NCBI GenBank assembly: GCA_947627355.1
Contig: CANQVX010000003.1
Coordinates: 62,001 to 126,000 of the forward strand
DNA length: 64,000 bases
Source of the DNA: an uncultured Bacilli bacterium
GTDB lineage: Bacteria; Bacillota_I; Bacilli_A; RFN20; CAG-631
Reading direction: 5' to 3'
Shown here piece after piece: positions 49,187 to 59,949 of the stretch. Each line of letters starts with the position of its first letter. The first letter of the stretch is position 1. The notes beneath the pieces were generated by a model, which was not told the DNA's origin, made no database searches, and saw nothing but the letters and a program-made list of their open reading frames with translations. The position numbers and the translations under genes are program-made.

Positions 49187-49759
49187 TTATTCGGCTTTAT
49201 TTTTATTAACGATTTTTATTATTTGCATGATTGAAGGAGCAAGTATTGCACTTAAAGCAAATTCAATAACAAAATTCCAACCAATCATCGCAAGGAAAAT
49301 GAAACTATAAACATTACTTCCACCAGCCCATTCTCTAGCAAGTTTTGCAAAGATTGTCATTGTAGCTAGAGCAAATAAACCAGAATTGATAATTGGAATC
49401 ACTAATGATGCTACAACACAAGCAAGGGTAAAATTAATTTTGTTTAATCCTTTAAAAATCCAACCTGCTGCAAAGCCAGCAAGACCAGTTTTTAAAATAC
49501 AAACTAACACTGTAGCAAAAGCATTAAAACTTAAATAGGCTGTAGTTCCTGGACCAGTTAAAACAATAACTCCTAGAATTGCTCCAAGAAAAAATCCACT
49601 TGTTGGTCCAAATATAATTGCGCCAACAGCTACCGGTACAAGCGCTAATGTAATACTGTTTACAAAGACCACATAATTTGAAATTAACTGCAAAACAACA
49701 ACGATGGCGGCTAGCATTGCAGTTCCTACTAACCGTTGAATAACAACTCGATTTTTCAT
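49187..49759 (-). CDS. ECF transporter S component
   Basis: ~6 TM; ALVPVAVGAIIFGPTSGFFLGAILGV pattern. Confidence 0.75.
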   Translation of the reverse strand: MKNRVVIQRLVGTAMLAAIVVVLQLISNYVVFVNSITLALVPVAVGAIIFGPTSGFFLGAILGVIVLTGPGTTAYLSFNAFATVLVCILKTGLAGFAAGWIFKGLNKINFTLACVVASLVIPIINSGLFALATMTIFAKLAREWAGGSNVYSFIFLAMIGWNFVIEFALSAILAPSIMQIIKIVNKNKAE

Positions 49760-49843
49760 ATTTGTTTTCCTTTCTTTTTAGGCCATAAAAGGTCCCTTAA
49801 GATTTCCGCTTTTTATTATAGAAAAAAGTCTTAAAAAAATCAA

Positions 49844-51535
49844 TTAATAATGAATTTTATCCATTACTTGTTTTATAACATCGCCATCTATTTTTAATAT
49901 TTTTCGATCATAAGTAAGAAGACCATTTATTTCTTCTTCGATATCACTTAGTTGAGTATAAATACAAGCACATAAACCTTTGTCAATTAAAGGTATTATT
50001 TGCTTTTCATATAAGTCAACAAATGCTTTTTGATAACTTTCTTTTGTTTCAAAAAAGCGATAACCATATTCTTTATTAGGACTATAAACATGATTTTTAA
50101 CTTGATAAACATAGCCACCAAATTCACTTAAAGTAGTAGCTCTTTTATCTTTGGTTAGTTCTAAATCTTTACCATAAATATGTAAACTATTTACATCACT
50201 ATAACCATAATCGTACCAACCACTAGTAGTATCTACAAGTCTTGTAGGATCATATTCTTTTACCATTTGATATAATTCTTTACTATTAAATTGGCCCCAA
50301 CCTTCATTAAAAATAGTCCATAAGATAATGGATGGGAAACAATTAAGTAAATCAATGGTTTGTTTAGTATGTTCTATAAATACTTTTCTAGCCTTGGGGT
50401 TTTTATGATTGTTTCTATCTTGATTATCATCAACATTAAAAGAAATAGTGTTATTGTTTACCATATCTTGCCAAACAAGAATGCCTTCTCTATCACATAG
50501 AAAATAAAATATTCTTGGTTCAATTTTGATATGTTTTCTAATCGTATTAAATCCTAAACTTTTAATAATATTGATGTCATTTTTGTAGCCTTTAATGGTG
50601 GCGGGTGTATATAAACCATCACTATAATAACCTTGATCTAAAACTCCATTGTTAAAAATAGGCTTGTCGTTTAAAAAGATTCTAGGATAGCCCTTATAAT
50701 TTTGAATGCTTACTTTACGAAAAGCAAAATAAGAAAAAATGCGGTCATTATTAGCAATTATTTCAATATAATAATGTTTTGGATTATCGACATCCCAACA
50801 AACGATTTCATCAAAAGATAATTTAATTTTATTAGTGTTGATAGTTTCATTAAAATCAAAATCAAGGCAAGAATCATGACTGATTTTTATTTGAAATGTA
50901 TCACAAGTACTATCAATATTTATCTCAACAGTCTTAGTATCATAATCAGCATTTATTTTAACTGATTTTATATAATCTTTTGGCACTGATTCTAGCCATA
51001 CTGTTTGCCAGATACCACTACAAGGAGTATAAAAAGCATTAGCAGGATGACGAGATTGTTTTCCATATGGATAAATAATAGAAATAGGATTTTTACAAAC
51101 CACTATTAATTCATTTATGGTTTTTAAATAATCTGTAACATCAGCTTCAAAAGGAAGATATGCTCCATCATGAGTGCATACTAAATGGTTGTTGAAATAA
51201 ACTTTGCATGATTGGCTAACAGCTTCAAAGTGTAAGATAACCTTATCTTTTTTAAAACCTTTTGGTAAAGAAAAAGATTTATGATAAATCAAATAATCAT
51301 TGTTTTTAAGTTTTTTATTAACATTTGATAAGATTGATTCAACACAAAAAGGAACACAAATAGTACCTTGATATAAAACATTATCGATACAATCTGATTT
51401 AGAAATTGAATATTGCCAGAAACCATTCAAAGAAAAATATGAATTTCTTAACAATTGAGGTCTAGGATATTCATTCCAAGGTAAATTGAAATTACAGTTA
51501 TCATAATATGGTGTTTTTAAATTAATTGTTTTCAT
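49844..51535 (-). CDS. glycoside hydrolase family 2 protein
   Basis: Acid/base LWTIFNEGWGQFN, nucleophile TLSEFGG, N-terminal jelly-roll with sugar-binding features. Confidence 0.92.
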   Translation of the reverse strand: MKTINLKTPYYDNCNFNLPWNEYPRPQLLRNSYFSLNGFWQYSISKSDCIDNVLYQGTICVPFCVESILSNVNKKLKNNDYLIYHKSFSLPKGFKKDKVILHFEAVSQSCKVYFNNHLVCTHDGAYLPFEADVTDYLKTINELIVVCKNPISIIYPYGKQSRHPANAFYTPCSGIWQTVWLESVPKDYIKSVKINADYDTKTVEINIDSTCDTFQIKISHDSCLDFDFNETINTNKIKLSFDEIVCWDVDNPKHYYIEIIANNDRIFSYFAFRKVSIQNYKGYPRIFLNDKPIFNNGVLDQGYYSDGLYTPATIKGYKNDINIIKSLGFNTIRKHIKIEPRIFYFLCDREGILVWQDMVNNNTISFNVDDNQDRNNHKNPKARKVFIEHTKQTIDLLNCFPSIILWTIFNEGWGQFNSKELYQMVKEYDPTRLVDTTSGWYDYGYSDVNSLHIYGKDLELTKDKRATTLSEFGGYVYQVKNHVYSPNKEYGYRFFETKESYQKAFVDLYEKQIIPLIDKGLCACIYTQLSDIEEEINGLLTYDRKILKIDGDVIKQVMDKIHY

Positions 51536-51544
51536 ATTAAGTCC

Positions 51545-52180
51545 TTACTTTGTTAAATAATTCATTAATTCATCTAAATTATCAAAAACCATGGCCTTAG
51601 TTTTTAGTAATCTATCTTTACTAAAATGACCATAACTCATTAAAGCACAATCGGCATTTAAAGCATTAGCTACTTCAAAGTCATGAGTAGAATCACCAAC
51701 ACATAAGATTTTTTTGTTTTCTAAATGATTATCTTTTAACCAGTTTTTAGCAATATTTAATTTACTTTTAGCAAAAATATTATTTAAACCTAAGATGAAA
51801 TCAAAATAAGTATCAATTTTAAAATATTTTAATTGACGATTTAGATTATCAACTTGACTAGCAGAAAGACATACTTGTAAAACATTGTTTTCTTTAATTG
51901 TTTTTAAAGTTTCAACCATCTTAGGATATAAATCACATTTAAGTGATTCATCTTGATAAAGTTCCATGAAACGTTTTGATAAATTTTCATAATTAGAGAC
52001 ATCAAATCCCATATCACGATAATATTCCTTGACTGGAAAATAAAATTCATCGCGATATTTTTTTAAACTTGCTGGTGGCAAATTATTTTCTTTTAATAGT
52101 TGCTCTAAAATTTCATAACAGAGATTTACATCATCTATTATTGTGCCATTAAAATCCCAAATGATAATGTCATATTTCAT
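51545..52180 (-). CDS. HAD superfamily phosphatase
   Basis: DFNGTIIDD motif I, SASQ, KILCVGDSTHDFEVA. Confidence 0.9.
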   Translation of the reverse strand: MKYDIIIWDFNGTIIDDVNLCYEILEQLLKENNLPPASLKKYRDEFYFPVKEYYRDMGFDVSNYENLSKRFMELYQDESLKCDLYPKMVETLKTIKENNVLQVCLSASQVDNLNRQLKYFKIDTYFDFILGLNNIFAKSKLNIAKNWLKDNHLENKKILCVGDSTHDFEVANALNADCALMSYGHFSKDRLLKTKAMVFDNLDELMNYLTK

Positions 52181-52305
52181 TGATAAAACTCCCTTTTAAA
52201 ATTTATTTTCATTATAAACAAAAATACAGAAAAAGACAAAAAATAAAAATTTTTAAAAAAAGTATTGAAATTATAATATTGATGTGGTTTAATATAATTA
52301 CCAAG

Positions 52306-52335
52306 TGGAAGAAAATGGTTGAAAATGGTAGAAAA
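52306..52335 (+). promoter_or_regulatory. three 10-bp direct repeats upstream of mraZ (candidate MraZ boxes)
   Basis: TGGAAGAAAA TGGTTGAAAA TGGTAGAAAA then GGGAG. Confidence 0.65.
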
Positions 52336-52349
52336 GGGAGTAAAAAGAT

Positions 52350-52805
52350 ATGGGCGCTATTCAATTTAGAGGTCGATTCGAACATTCTTTAGATGAAAAA
52401 GGCCGTATTATACTTCCAAGTACTTTTAGACAAAAACTTGGCGAAAACGCCGTTATGAGCGTTGGTCTAGATGAAAGTACAATTACTATCTATCCAGAAG
52501 AAGAATGGAACAGGTTACAAGATTCTTTATCTGAAACGACACTACCCGATCCAGTCCTTCGCGATATTCAAATCGTATTAAATACGAATGCGGTGGATGT
52601 GGAAATTGATAAACAAGGAAGAGTAAAGATTCCTGACTACTTACTAAGTGTTGCAAAGATTACAAAGAATGTTTGTATCGTGGGAAATGCTTCCAAGATA
52701 GAAATCCGTGATCTTAATACTTGGAACCAAAAAATAGGAAATGCTTTGAAGGTTTACAATAAAAATATTGATAACCTCACGAAACGAAATCAAAAGAAGG
52801 AGTAA
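52350..52805 (+). CDS. mraZ: transcriptional regulator MraZ
   Basis: HSLDEKGRIILPSTFR and DKQGRVKIPDYLL SpoVT/AbrB-type repeats. Confidence 0.96.
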   Translation: MGAIQFRGRFEHSLDEKGRIILPSTFRQKLGENAVMSVGLDESTITIYPEEEWNRLQDSLSETTLPDPVLRDIQIVLNTNAVDVEIDKQGRVKIPDYLLSVAKITKNVCIVGNASKIEIRDLNTWNQKIGNALKVYNKNIDNLTKRNQKKE

Positions 52806-52811
52806 TACAAG

Positions 52812-53741
52812 ATGGAATTTGAACACATTTCCGTGATGCGACACGAAAGTATCGAATTCTTGAATGTAAAACCCGACGGAATTTATGTTGACGGCACACT
52901 CGGAGCCGGAGGTCATAGCAGTGTCATTTTGAATAGCTTAAGAAATGGTCACTTATATGCCTTTGATAAAGATAGTGAAGCAATCGAAACTGCCGACAAA
53001 TTATTAAAATCCATTTCGAATCATTACACGTTAATTCATCAAGATAATCGCAAAATTCGAGAAGAATTAGCGCGTTATGGTGTTAGTAAGGTTGATGGTA
53101 TTTTATTAGACCTAGGAGTGTCATCCTATCAATTTGATAATTCTAAAAGAGGCTTTTCCTACCGCACAAATGCTCGTTTAGACATGCGTATGGACCAAGA
53201 AAGTAGTTTAGATGCTTATCAAGTAGTTAACACCTATTCATATGAAAAATTGAGCAAAATTCTATATGAATATGGTGAAGAACCTTATGCTCGTCTAATT
53301 GCTAAAAAAATTTGTGAAAAGCGACAAATTAAACCAATTGAGACGACATTTGAATTGGTAGATGTAATCAAAGAAGCTCTACCATTTAAGCAAAAAGCTA
53401 AAAAAGGACATCCAGCTAAACAAACATTTCAAGCGATTAGGATTGAAGTCAATCAAGAATTAGAAAGTTTAAAATGTATTTTAAAAGATGGGTTAGAGAT
53501 GTTAAACCCAAATGGTAGATTTGTAGTTATTACATTCCATTCGTTAGAGGATAGAATTGTAAAATTAGCTTTTAATGAAGTAGTTAATGGCAAAAAAAGC
53601 ATTAAAGGACTAGTTGATCTCAACCAAGGAACCAAAAAGTATCGACTAATTCTTAAAAAGCCATTAATTCCAACAGAAGAAGAAATTGCTACAAATCCCC
53701 GTGCACATAGTGCAAAATTAAGAGTTATTGAAAAGATTTAG
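52812..53741 (+). CDS. rsmH: 16S rRNA (cytosine-1402-N4)-methyltransferase
   Basis: DGTLGAGGHS, DGILLDLGVSSYQFD, RGFSYRTNARLDMRMD. Confidence 0.97.
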   Translation: MEFEHISVMRHESIEFLNVKPDGIYVDGTLGAGGHSSVILNSLRNGHLYAFDKDSEAIETADKLLKSISNHYTLIHQDNRKIREELARYGVSKVDGILLDLGVSSYQFDNSKRGFSYRTNARLDMRMDQESSLDAYQVVNTYSYEKLSKILYEYGEEPYARLIAKKICEKRQIKPIETTFELVDVIKEALPFKQKAKKGHPAKQTFQAIRIEVNQELESLKCILKDGLEMLNPNGRFVVITFHSLEDRIVKLAFNEVVNGKKSIKGLVDLNQGTKKYRLILKKPLIPTEEEIATNPRAHSAKLRVIEKI

Positions 53742-53758
53742 GAAAGGTGGTGTACAAG

Positions 53759-53989
53759 ATGAGATATGTAAATTTAAAAAAGCAAAGAACTTCTAAATTA
53801 GAAAATAATTCTAAAAAATTTGCCATAATTGGAGTTGCTGTTATGCTATTTACTGCTATTCTTGTATTACCAGCAACCCGCCAATTAGAAGCTTCAAATT
53901 ATAAGGAACAAGAAAGCAACTTGTTACTTGAAAACAACGTGATCACAAACGATGGCGAAGTTGACTTTTTTGAATCATTACAAAAGTAG
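53759..53989 (+). CDS. ftsL: short FtsL-like cell division protein
   Basis: Position after rsmH, one TM, short extracytoplasmic region. Confidence 0.5.
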   Translation: MRYVNLKKQRTSKLENNSKKFAIIGVAVMLFTAILVLPATRQLEASNYKEQESNLLLENNVITNDGEVDFFESLQK

Positions 53990-54052
53990 TTTTTAATTTT
54001 TTAGAATTTATATTCGTTTTTCTTTATTTATTTTATTTTAATTTTTTCTCTT

Positions 54053-54082
54053 AAAAAGGTGTCTGTAATGGATACCTTTTTT
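54053..54082 (+). terminator. terminator after mraZ-rsmH-ftsL
   Basis: AAAAAGGTGTC...GATACCTTTTTT. Confidence 0.7.
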
Positions 54083-54180
54083 ATCTTTTCATTGCAAAAT
54101 TGTTTTAATAGAGTAAAATAATTGTGGCAGTCTAGTTTAATATTTGTTAAAATATTAAAATAGAAAGGTGGAAGTAGAAA

Positions 54181-54693
54181 ATGGATTTAAATAAATATAT
54201 TGCAACTATTAAAGATTTTCCAAAAGAAGGAATCTTGTTTAGAGATATGACACCATTACTTCAAGATGGAAAAGCTTTTCGTTATACAATTGATAAACTT
54301 GCTGAATTTGCAAGTTCAGTTGGGGCTGATGTAATTGTTGGTCCTGAAGCTCGAGGCTTTATTTTTGGAACGCCGGTAGCTAGTAAATTAAATATTGGCT
54401 TTGTTCCAGTACGTAAACCTAACAAATTACCAAGAGAAACAATATCTTATGAATATGCTTTAGAATATGGTACAAATACACTACATATGCATAAAGATGC
54501 GATAAAAAAAAGACAAAAAGTAGTTATTATTGATGACTTACTTGCAACTGGCGGTACAATTGAAGCTGCCATTCATTTAATTGAAGCCTTAGGTGGCATC
54601 GTTGTAGGTTGTGCTTTTTTAATTTGCCTTGATGAACTTCACGGTGAAGAAAGATTAAAAAAATATAAGACCTTAAGTTTATTACATTATTAA
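54181..54693 (+). CDS. apt: adenine phosphoribosyltransferase
   Basis: [39 protein letters not shown]. Confidence 0.96.
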   Translation: MDLNKYIATIKDFPKEGILFRDMTPLLQDGKAFRYTIDKLAEFASSVGADVIVGPEARGFIFGTPVASKLNIGFVPVRKPNKLPRETISYEYALEYGTNTLHMHKDAIKKRQKVVIIDDLLATGGTIEAAIHLIEALGGIVVGCAFLICLDELHGEERLKKYKTLSLLHY

Positions 54694-54716
54694 TTTAATT
54701 GAAAGAAAAGGATAAA

Positions 54717-56930
54717 ATGGAATATCACACTAGTAAAACATTTCAAGACGTTTTGTTGTTAATGAAAACATATATTCATAATCAAGAAGATATTGACTTT
54801 GTCTTATCTGCTTTTGATTATGCCTCGAAACATCATTTTCAACAATTTAGAAAATCTGGTGAACCTTTTATAAACCATTGCATTGAAGTTACTTATATTC
54901 TTGCAACTTATCAAATGTCACCAGTCACTTTAGCAAGTGGCTTACTTCATGATGTTATTGAAGATTGCAATGTTACAATTGCTGAACTAGAAAAAAATTT
55001 TGGTAGTGAAGTTGCTAGTATCGTTGATGCTGTTACCAAAATTCATCGTTTACCATCAGTAAATCTAGAAGAAAGCACTGCAGCTACTCATCGTAAGTTA
55101 ATTCTTGCTATGGCAAAAGATGTAAGAGCAGTCATTGTAAAACTTGCCGATAGACTTCATAATATGCGTACTTTACAATTCCACACTGTTGAAAAACAAA
55201 AGATAATTGCTAAAGAAACACTTGAAGTTTATGCCCCTTTAAGTCATCGACTAGGGATGAATGAACTTAAAAATGAACTAGAAAATTTATCCTTTTATTA
55301 TCTTGATAAAAAAAAATATTTAGAAATTGAAAAATTAATCAAAGAAAAACTTGCCAATAATGAAAATGGTGTTGATGCTTTGATAAAAGATATATCTAAA
55401 TTATTAGACGAAAAGAAATACAAATACCGCATCTTTGGTCGTACTAAACATATCTATAGTGTTTATAAAAAGATTTATGTTAAAGGTGTTATATTTGAAA
55501 GAATTTTTGACTTACAAGCAATAAGAATTATTACTGAAACGAAACTTCAATGCTATGAAATACTTGGCTTAATACATGAAAAATATGTACCAATTCCAGG
55601 ACGTTTTAAAGACTATATTGCAATGCCTAAACCAAATCTTTATCAATCTTTACATACCACTATTTGTGATAGCAATGGTAATCTATTTGAAATTCAAATT
55701 AGAACTAAAGAAATGGATCGCATTGCTGAAAATGGGGTAGCAGCCCATTGGATTTATAAAGAAACATCTAGCAAAGATGTCTCTAAAAAACAAAAATTAA
55801 CAAGAGAACAATTTGCTTGGTTAAATCAATTAATCAACATGTATGAAGAAAACCCAGATGGCAGTGATGAAGAATACATCAAACAAGTTCAAAAAGATAT
55901 TTTTGAAGCTAATGTTTATTGTTTAACACCTAAAGGAAAGATTGTTGATTTACCTCAAGGTTCAACTCCAATTGATTTTGCTTATCGCATTCATAGTGAA
56001 GTTGGAAATAAAGCCATTGGAGCTTTGGTAAATAAGATGATTGTTCCATTAAATACTGTTTTAAAAACTGGCGATGTTGTTGAAATTAAAACATCTAAAA
56101 ATCCAATTGGCCCTCGAGCCGATTGGCTAAAGTTTGTTAAAACTAATGGTGCTCGTTCCCAAATAAAAAAAGCACTAGCTAAAAAAGAAGCTCAAGAAAA
56201 CGATGACATAAATGAAGGATTTTATAAGAAAGGTTTACAATTACTAGAAGACGTTATTGAAGTAAGAAAATTAAACAAAGATGACATTTTAGAATCCTTA
56301 GAACAACTTAGTGTTTTAAATTATTTCAATGTTAAAAATGCAAGAGATTTAATTATCGATGTTGGAAGAAAAGCCCTTTCAGCGCAAGTTGTGGTTAATC
56401 AATGCAATGATTTAAAACCTAATCTAGTTGTTCAAATCAATCAATTAGTTAAAAAGACTCATGTACCAAATGAATTAAAAAATAGTAAATCTGACATTAA
56501 AATCAATGGAATTGAAGGAATTAAGGTTGAACCTGCTAGTTGTTGTAAACCTATTCCTGGTGATTTAATTGTTGGTTATATAACTCGTGGTAATGGTGTT
56601 AAAGTTCATCGCAAAAATTGCCCAAATATTATTCATGAAAAGAAAAGATTAGTTGAAACATCATGGGCTGATACTTTAACTCTTACTTATTATCCTGTTG
56701 ATCTTGAAATACTAGCTAACGATAGAAAAGATTTAATGCTTGATATCTTAAGTCTTATTTCAAGTTCAAAAATTCGTATTGATAATATCAATGCTAAGTC
56801 TCACTATGAAAACAAAACAGCAACTATTTCTTGTACAGTTTATGTTTCCGATGTGAATCAATTAGATACTTTAATTTCTAATTTTACAAAGATTACCGGA
56901 ATTCTTGAAGTTAATCGAGTATTCCATTAA
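54717..56930 (+). CDS. relA: RelA/SpoT family (p)ppGpp synthetase/hydrolase
   Basis: HD domain (HDVIED), synthetase (RIFGRTKHIYSVYKK), TGS and ACT domains. Confidence 0.95.
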   Translation: MEYHTSKTFQDVLLLMKTYIHNQEDIDFVLSAFDYASKHHFQQFRKSGEPFINHCIEVTYILATYQMSPVTLASGLLHDVIEDCNVTIAELEKNFGSEVASIVDAVTKIHRLPSVNLEESTAATHRKLILAMAKDVRAVIVKLADRLHNMRTLQFHTVEKQKIIAKETLEVYAPLSHRLGMNELKNELENLSFYYLDKKKYLEIEKLIKEKLANNENGVDALIKDISKLLDEKKYKYRIFGRTKHIYSVYKKIYVKGVIFERIFDLQAIRIITETKLQCYEILGLIHEKYVPIPGRFKDYIAMPKPNLYQSLHTTICDSNGNLFEIQIRTKEMDRIAENGVAAHWIYKETSSKDVSKKQKLTREQFAWLNQLINMYEENPDGSDEEYIKQVQKDIFEANVYCLTPKGKIVDLPQGSTPIDFAYRIHSEVGNKAIGALVNKMIVPLNTVLKTGDVVEIKTSKNPIGPRADWLKFVKTNGARSQIKKALAKKEAQENDDINEGFYKKGLQLLEDVIEVRKLNKDDILESLEQLSVLNYFNVKNARDLIIDVGRKALSAQVVVNQCNDLKPNLVVQINQLVKKTHVPNELKNSKSDIKINGIEGIKVEPASCCKPIPGDLIVGYITRGNGVKVHRKNCPNIIHEKKRLVETSWADTLTLTYYPVDLEILANDRKDLMLDILSLISSSKIRIDNINAKSHYENKTATISCTVYVSDVNQLDTLISNFTKITGILEVNRVFH

Positions 56931-56942
56931 GGAGGTTAAGTT

Positions 56943-58202
56943 ATGGCTAATTATATCCGTTGTCGTGGTACTCTAGATATCTATGATAAACAGGCTTTAA
57001 TCGTAAATAAAATCATTGAAATTTGTAAAAGAGTTTCTAATCGGTTTGGTTATAATTACATTCAAACACCTGTATTTGAACAAACTGAATTATTTACTAG
57101 AAGCAGTGGTGAAACTAGTGATATCGTGACTAAAGAAATGTATACCTTTTTAGATAAAGGTAATCGTAGCATCACTTTACGTCCGGAAGGAACGGCTGGA
57201 GTTATTAGAGCAGTTGTGGAAAATAAATTATATGCTAATAGAGATTTACCACTTAAATATTATTATGATGGTTCATTTTTTAGATATGAACGTCCACAAG
57301 CTGGTAGATATCGTGAATTTATGCAATTTGGTGTTGAAGTAATTGGTACTTCTTCTATCTTAGATGATGTTGAAACCATTTTATTAATAGCCGATATTTT
57401 AAAAGAATTAGATTTAAATGATTACATCATTAAAATTAATAGTTTTGGTAATGAAGAATGTATGCGTAAATTCAGAGACAAAATTAAGAACTATTTGATT
57501 TCATTTAAAGATGAATTATGTGATGATTGTAAGAATCGCTTACAAGTAAATCCATTAAGAGTACTTGATTGTAAAGTAGATCACGATTTCTTTTTAAATA
57601 AAGATATTCCAACAGCATATTCATGTTTAGATGATAAGTGCAAAGAAGATTTTATAAAAGTTCAAGAATTACTTAAAAACGAAAATATTCCTTTTGTAGT
57701 CGATAATCGTTTAGTTAGAGGACTTGATTACTATACAGGCCTTATTTTTGAAGTAGAAATTAAAGATAAAGAAGGTAGACCTTATACTGTTGGTGGTGGA
57801 GGTCACTATAGTAATCTTGTTAAACAATTAAGTGGACCTGATTATGCTTGTGTTGGTTTTGGCTTAGGAATTAATCGTTTAAGTCTTTTACTAGAAGAAA
57901 AAGAAAATCAAATTATTACTAAAAATAAGTCAATATATATCATGCCTTTATGTGATGATGCATATCTTAAAGCATTAGCAATTGCTAAAATGTTAAGAAA
58001 TGAAGACAATGTTGTAGTTGTTGAAAATGCTAAAAAGAGTGTTTCATCAATGTTTCGTTATGCTAGCAAAAATGAATTCGATTTTGCTATCGTTCTTGGC
58101 GAAGATGAACTAAAACAAGAAAAAGTTAATATCAAAAACTTAAAGACCACAAATCAAGATTTAGTAAGCTATGATAATATTGTAAATACAATAAGGGGGT
58201 AG
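56943..58202 (+). CDS. hisS: histidine--tRNA ligase
   Basis: LRPEGTAGVIRA, RYERPQAGRYREFMQFGVE, LVRGLDYYTG. Confidence 0.97.
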   Translation: MANYIRCRGTLDIYDKQALIVNKIIEICKRVSNRFGYNYIQTPVFEQTELFTRSSGETSDIVTKEMYTFLDKGNRSITLRPEGTAGVIRAVVENKLYANRDLPLKYYYDGSFFRYERPQAGRYREFMQFGVEVIGTSSILDDVETILLIADILKELDLNDYIIKINSFGNEECMRKFRDKIKNYLISFKDELCDDCKNRLQVNPLRVLDCKVDHDFFLNKDIPTAYSCLDDKCKEDFIKVQELLKNENIPFVVDNRLVRGLDYYTGLIFEVEIKDKEGRPYTVGGGGHYSNLVKQLSGPDYACVGFGLGINRLSLLLEEKENQIITKNKSIYIMPLCDDAYLKALAIAKMLRNEDNVVVVENAKKSVSSMFRYASKNEFDFAIVLGEDELKQEKVNIKNLKTTNQDLVSYDNIVNTIRG

Positions 58203-58206
58203 TAGT

Positions 58207-59949
58207 ATGCGTCTTAACCATCGTAGTCATAACAATAATGAACTTAGAATAACTGATGTTGGAAAAACTGTAGAATTAAAAGGTTGGGTTTCTAAAAAAA
58301 GAAACCTAGGTTCTTTAGTTTTTATTGATTTACGTGATAAGGAAGGCATAACACAATTAGTATGCAGTGAAAAATTTGCATCAATTACAAGTAAAATTAG
58401 AAACGAATATGTGCTTTATGCTAAAGGAAAAGTAATCGAAAGAAGTTCTAAAAATCCAAATATTCCAACTGGTGATATCGAAGTAGAAGTTGAAGATATT
58501 CAAATTATTAATACTTCTGAAACTCCACCAATGATTATTGCTGCCGAAACTGATGCTTTAGAAGATACTAGATTAAAATATCGTTATCTTGACTTAAGAA
58601 GACCTCAACTTCAACAAGCTTTAAAATTACGTTATGAAGTAACTAAATCAATCAGAGCATATTTTGATTCCTTAGATTTCATTGAAGTTGAAACACCAAT
58701 AATTGCTAAAACCACTCCAGAAGGAGCTCGTGATTATTTAATTCCTAGTCGTGTTAATAAAGGAAAATTCTATGCTTTACCTCAATCACCACAAATATTT
58801 AAACAATTATTAATGATTGCCGGTGTTGAAAGATATTTCCAAATCGCTAGATGCTTTAGAGATGAAGACTTAAGAGCAGATAGACAAATGGAATTTACCC
58901 AAGTAGACTTTGAAGTAAGTTTCTTTGAAATAGAAGAATTCTATTCCTTAGTTGAAGGTTTATTTGTAAAAATCATGAAAGATATTAAAAACATCGACTT
59001 AAAAGTGCCATTTAAACGTTTAACATGGCATGATGCTATGAATCGTTATGGTAGTGATAAACCTGATTTAAGATTTGATATGCAACTTTTTGATATCAGT
59101 GATATCTTAAAAGATACAACAGTTAGTTTCTTACAAAATGAATGCACAAAAGCAATAAAAGTAAGTAATGGCAGTTCAATTTCTAGAAAAGATATTGATA
59201 CTTATACTGAACTTGTAAAGAAATATAAAGCAAAAGGTTTATGTTTCGTTAGAATGAATAATGGTATTTTAGAAGGTAGCAGTGCTAAATTATTAACAGA
59301 CCTAGAAAAGAAAAATTTGATTGAAAGATTAGATTTACATGACACAGATTTAGCATTTTTTATCAGTGATAAATGGCTAATTAGTGTTACTTCTATGGGT
59401 GCTTTAAGAAACGCTTTAGCCAAAAAATTAGACATTATTAACGAAAACGAGTATAATTTCTTATGGATAGTTGATTTTCCAATGTATGAATATAACGATG
59501 ATGGCGAATTAAATGCAATGCATCATCCATTTACTTCTTATAAAAAAGAAGATGAAAAATATCTTGAAACAGATCCATTAAAAGTTCGTGCTAATGCCTA
59601 TGATGTTGTTTTAAATGGCTATGAACTAGGCAGTGGTAGTGTTCGTATTTTTGATCAAGATGAACAACGCAAGGTATTTGAAAAATTAGGATTATCAGAT
59701 GAAGATATTCGTTATAAGTTTGGTTTCTTTGTCGATGCATTGAAATATGGTACCCCTCCTCATTGTGGAATGGGTTTAGGCCTTGATCGAATTGTTATGA
59801 TTTTAAATCATAGTCAATCTATTAGAGATGTTATAGCTTTTCCAAAAAATGCCTCAGCTATATGTCCGATGTCTGATGCTCCATCAATCGTTAATCAAAA
59901 ACAATTGGATGAACTAGGCATTCAAATTAAAAAAGAGGAAGTAAAATGA
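58207..59949 (+). CDS. aspS: aspartate--tRNA ligase
   Basis: RYLDLRRPQLQ, GARDYLIPSR, RCFRDEDLRADRQMEFTQ, GLGLDRIVM. Confidence 0.97.
   Translation: MRLNHRSHNNNELRITDVGKTVELKGWVSKKRNLGSLVFIDLRDKEGITQLVCSEKFASITSKIRNEYVLYAKGKVIERSSKNPNIPTGDIEVEVEDIQIINTSETPPMIIAAETDALEDTRLKYRYLDLRRPQLQQALKLRYEVTKSIRAYFDSLDFIEVETPIIAKTTPEGARDYLIPSRVNKGKFYALPQSPQIFKQLLMIAGVERYFQIARCFRDEDLRADRQMEFTQVDFEVSFFEIEEFYSLVEGLFVKIMKDIKNIDLKVPFKRLTWHDAMNRYGSDKPDLRFDMQLFDISDILKDTTVSFLQNECTKAIKVSNGSSISRKDIDTYTELVKKYKAKGLCFVRMNNGILEGSSAKLLTDLEKKNLIERLDLHDTDLAFFISDKWLISVTSMGALRNALAKKLDIINENEYNFLWIVDFPMYEYNDDGELNAMHHPFTSYKKEDEKYLETDPLKVRANAYDVVLNGYELGSGSVRIFDQDEQRKVFEKLGLSDEDIRYKFGFFVDALKYGTPPHCGMGLGLDRIVMILNHSQSIRDVIAFPKNASAICPMSDAPSIVNQKQLDELGIQIKKEEVK

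Noticed and set aside
49760-49836. preQ1 class I/II or THF riboswitch upstream of the ECF S component
   Set aside because: Checked against recalled consensus elements (AGAGGUUCUAGCUAC...CUAAGG; THF-type length); sequence and length do not fit.
52180-52392. 70-aa plus-strand ORF upstream of mraZ
   Set aside because: Covers the promoter/operator region, Lys-rich low-complexity translation, overlaps mraZ in another frame.
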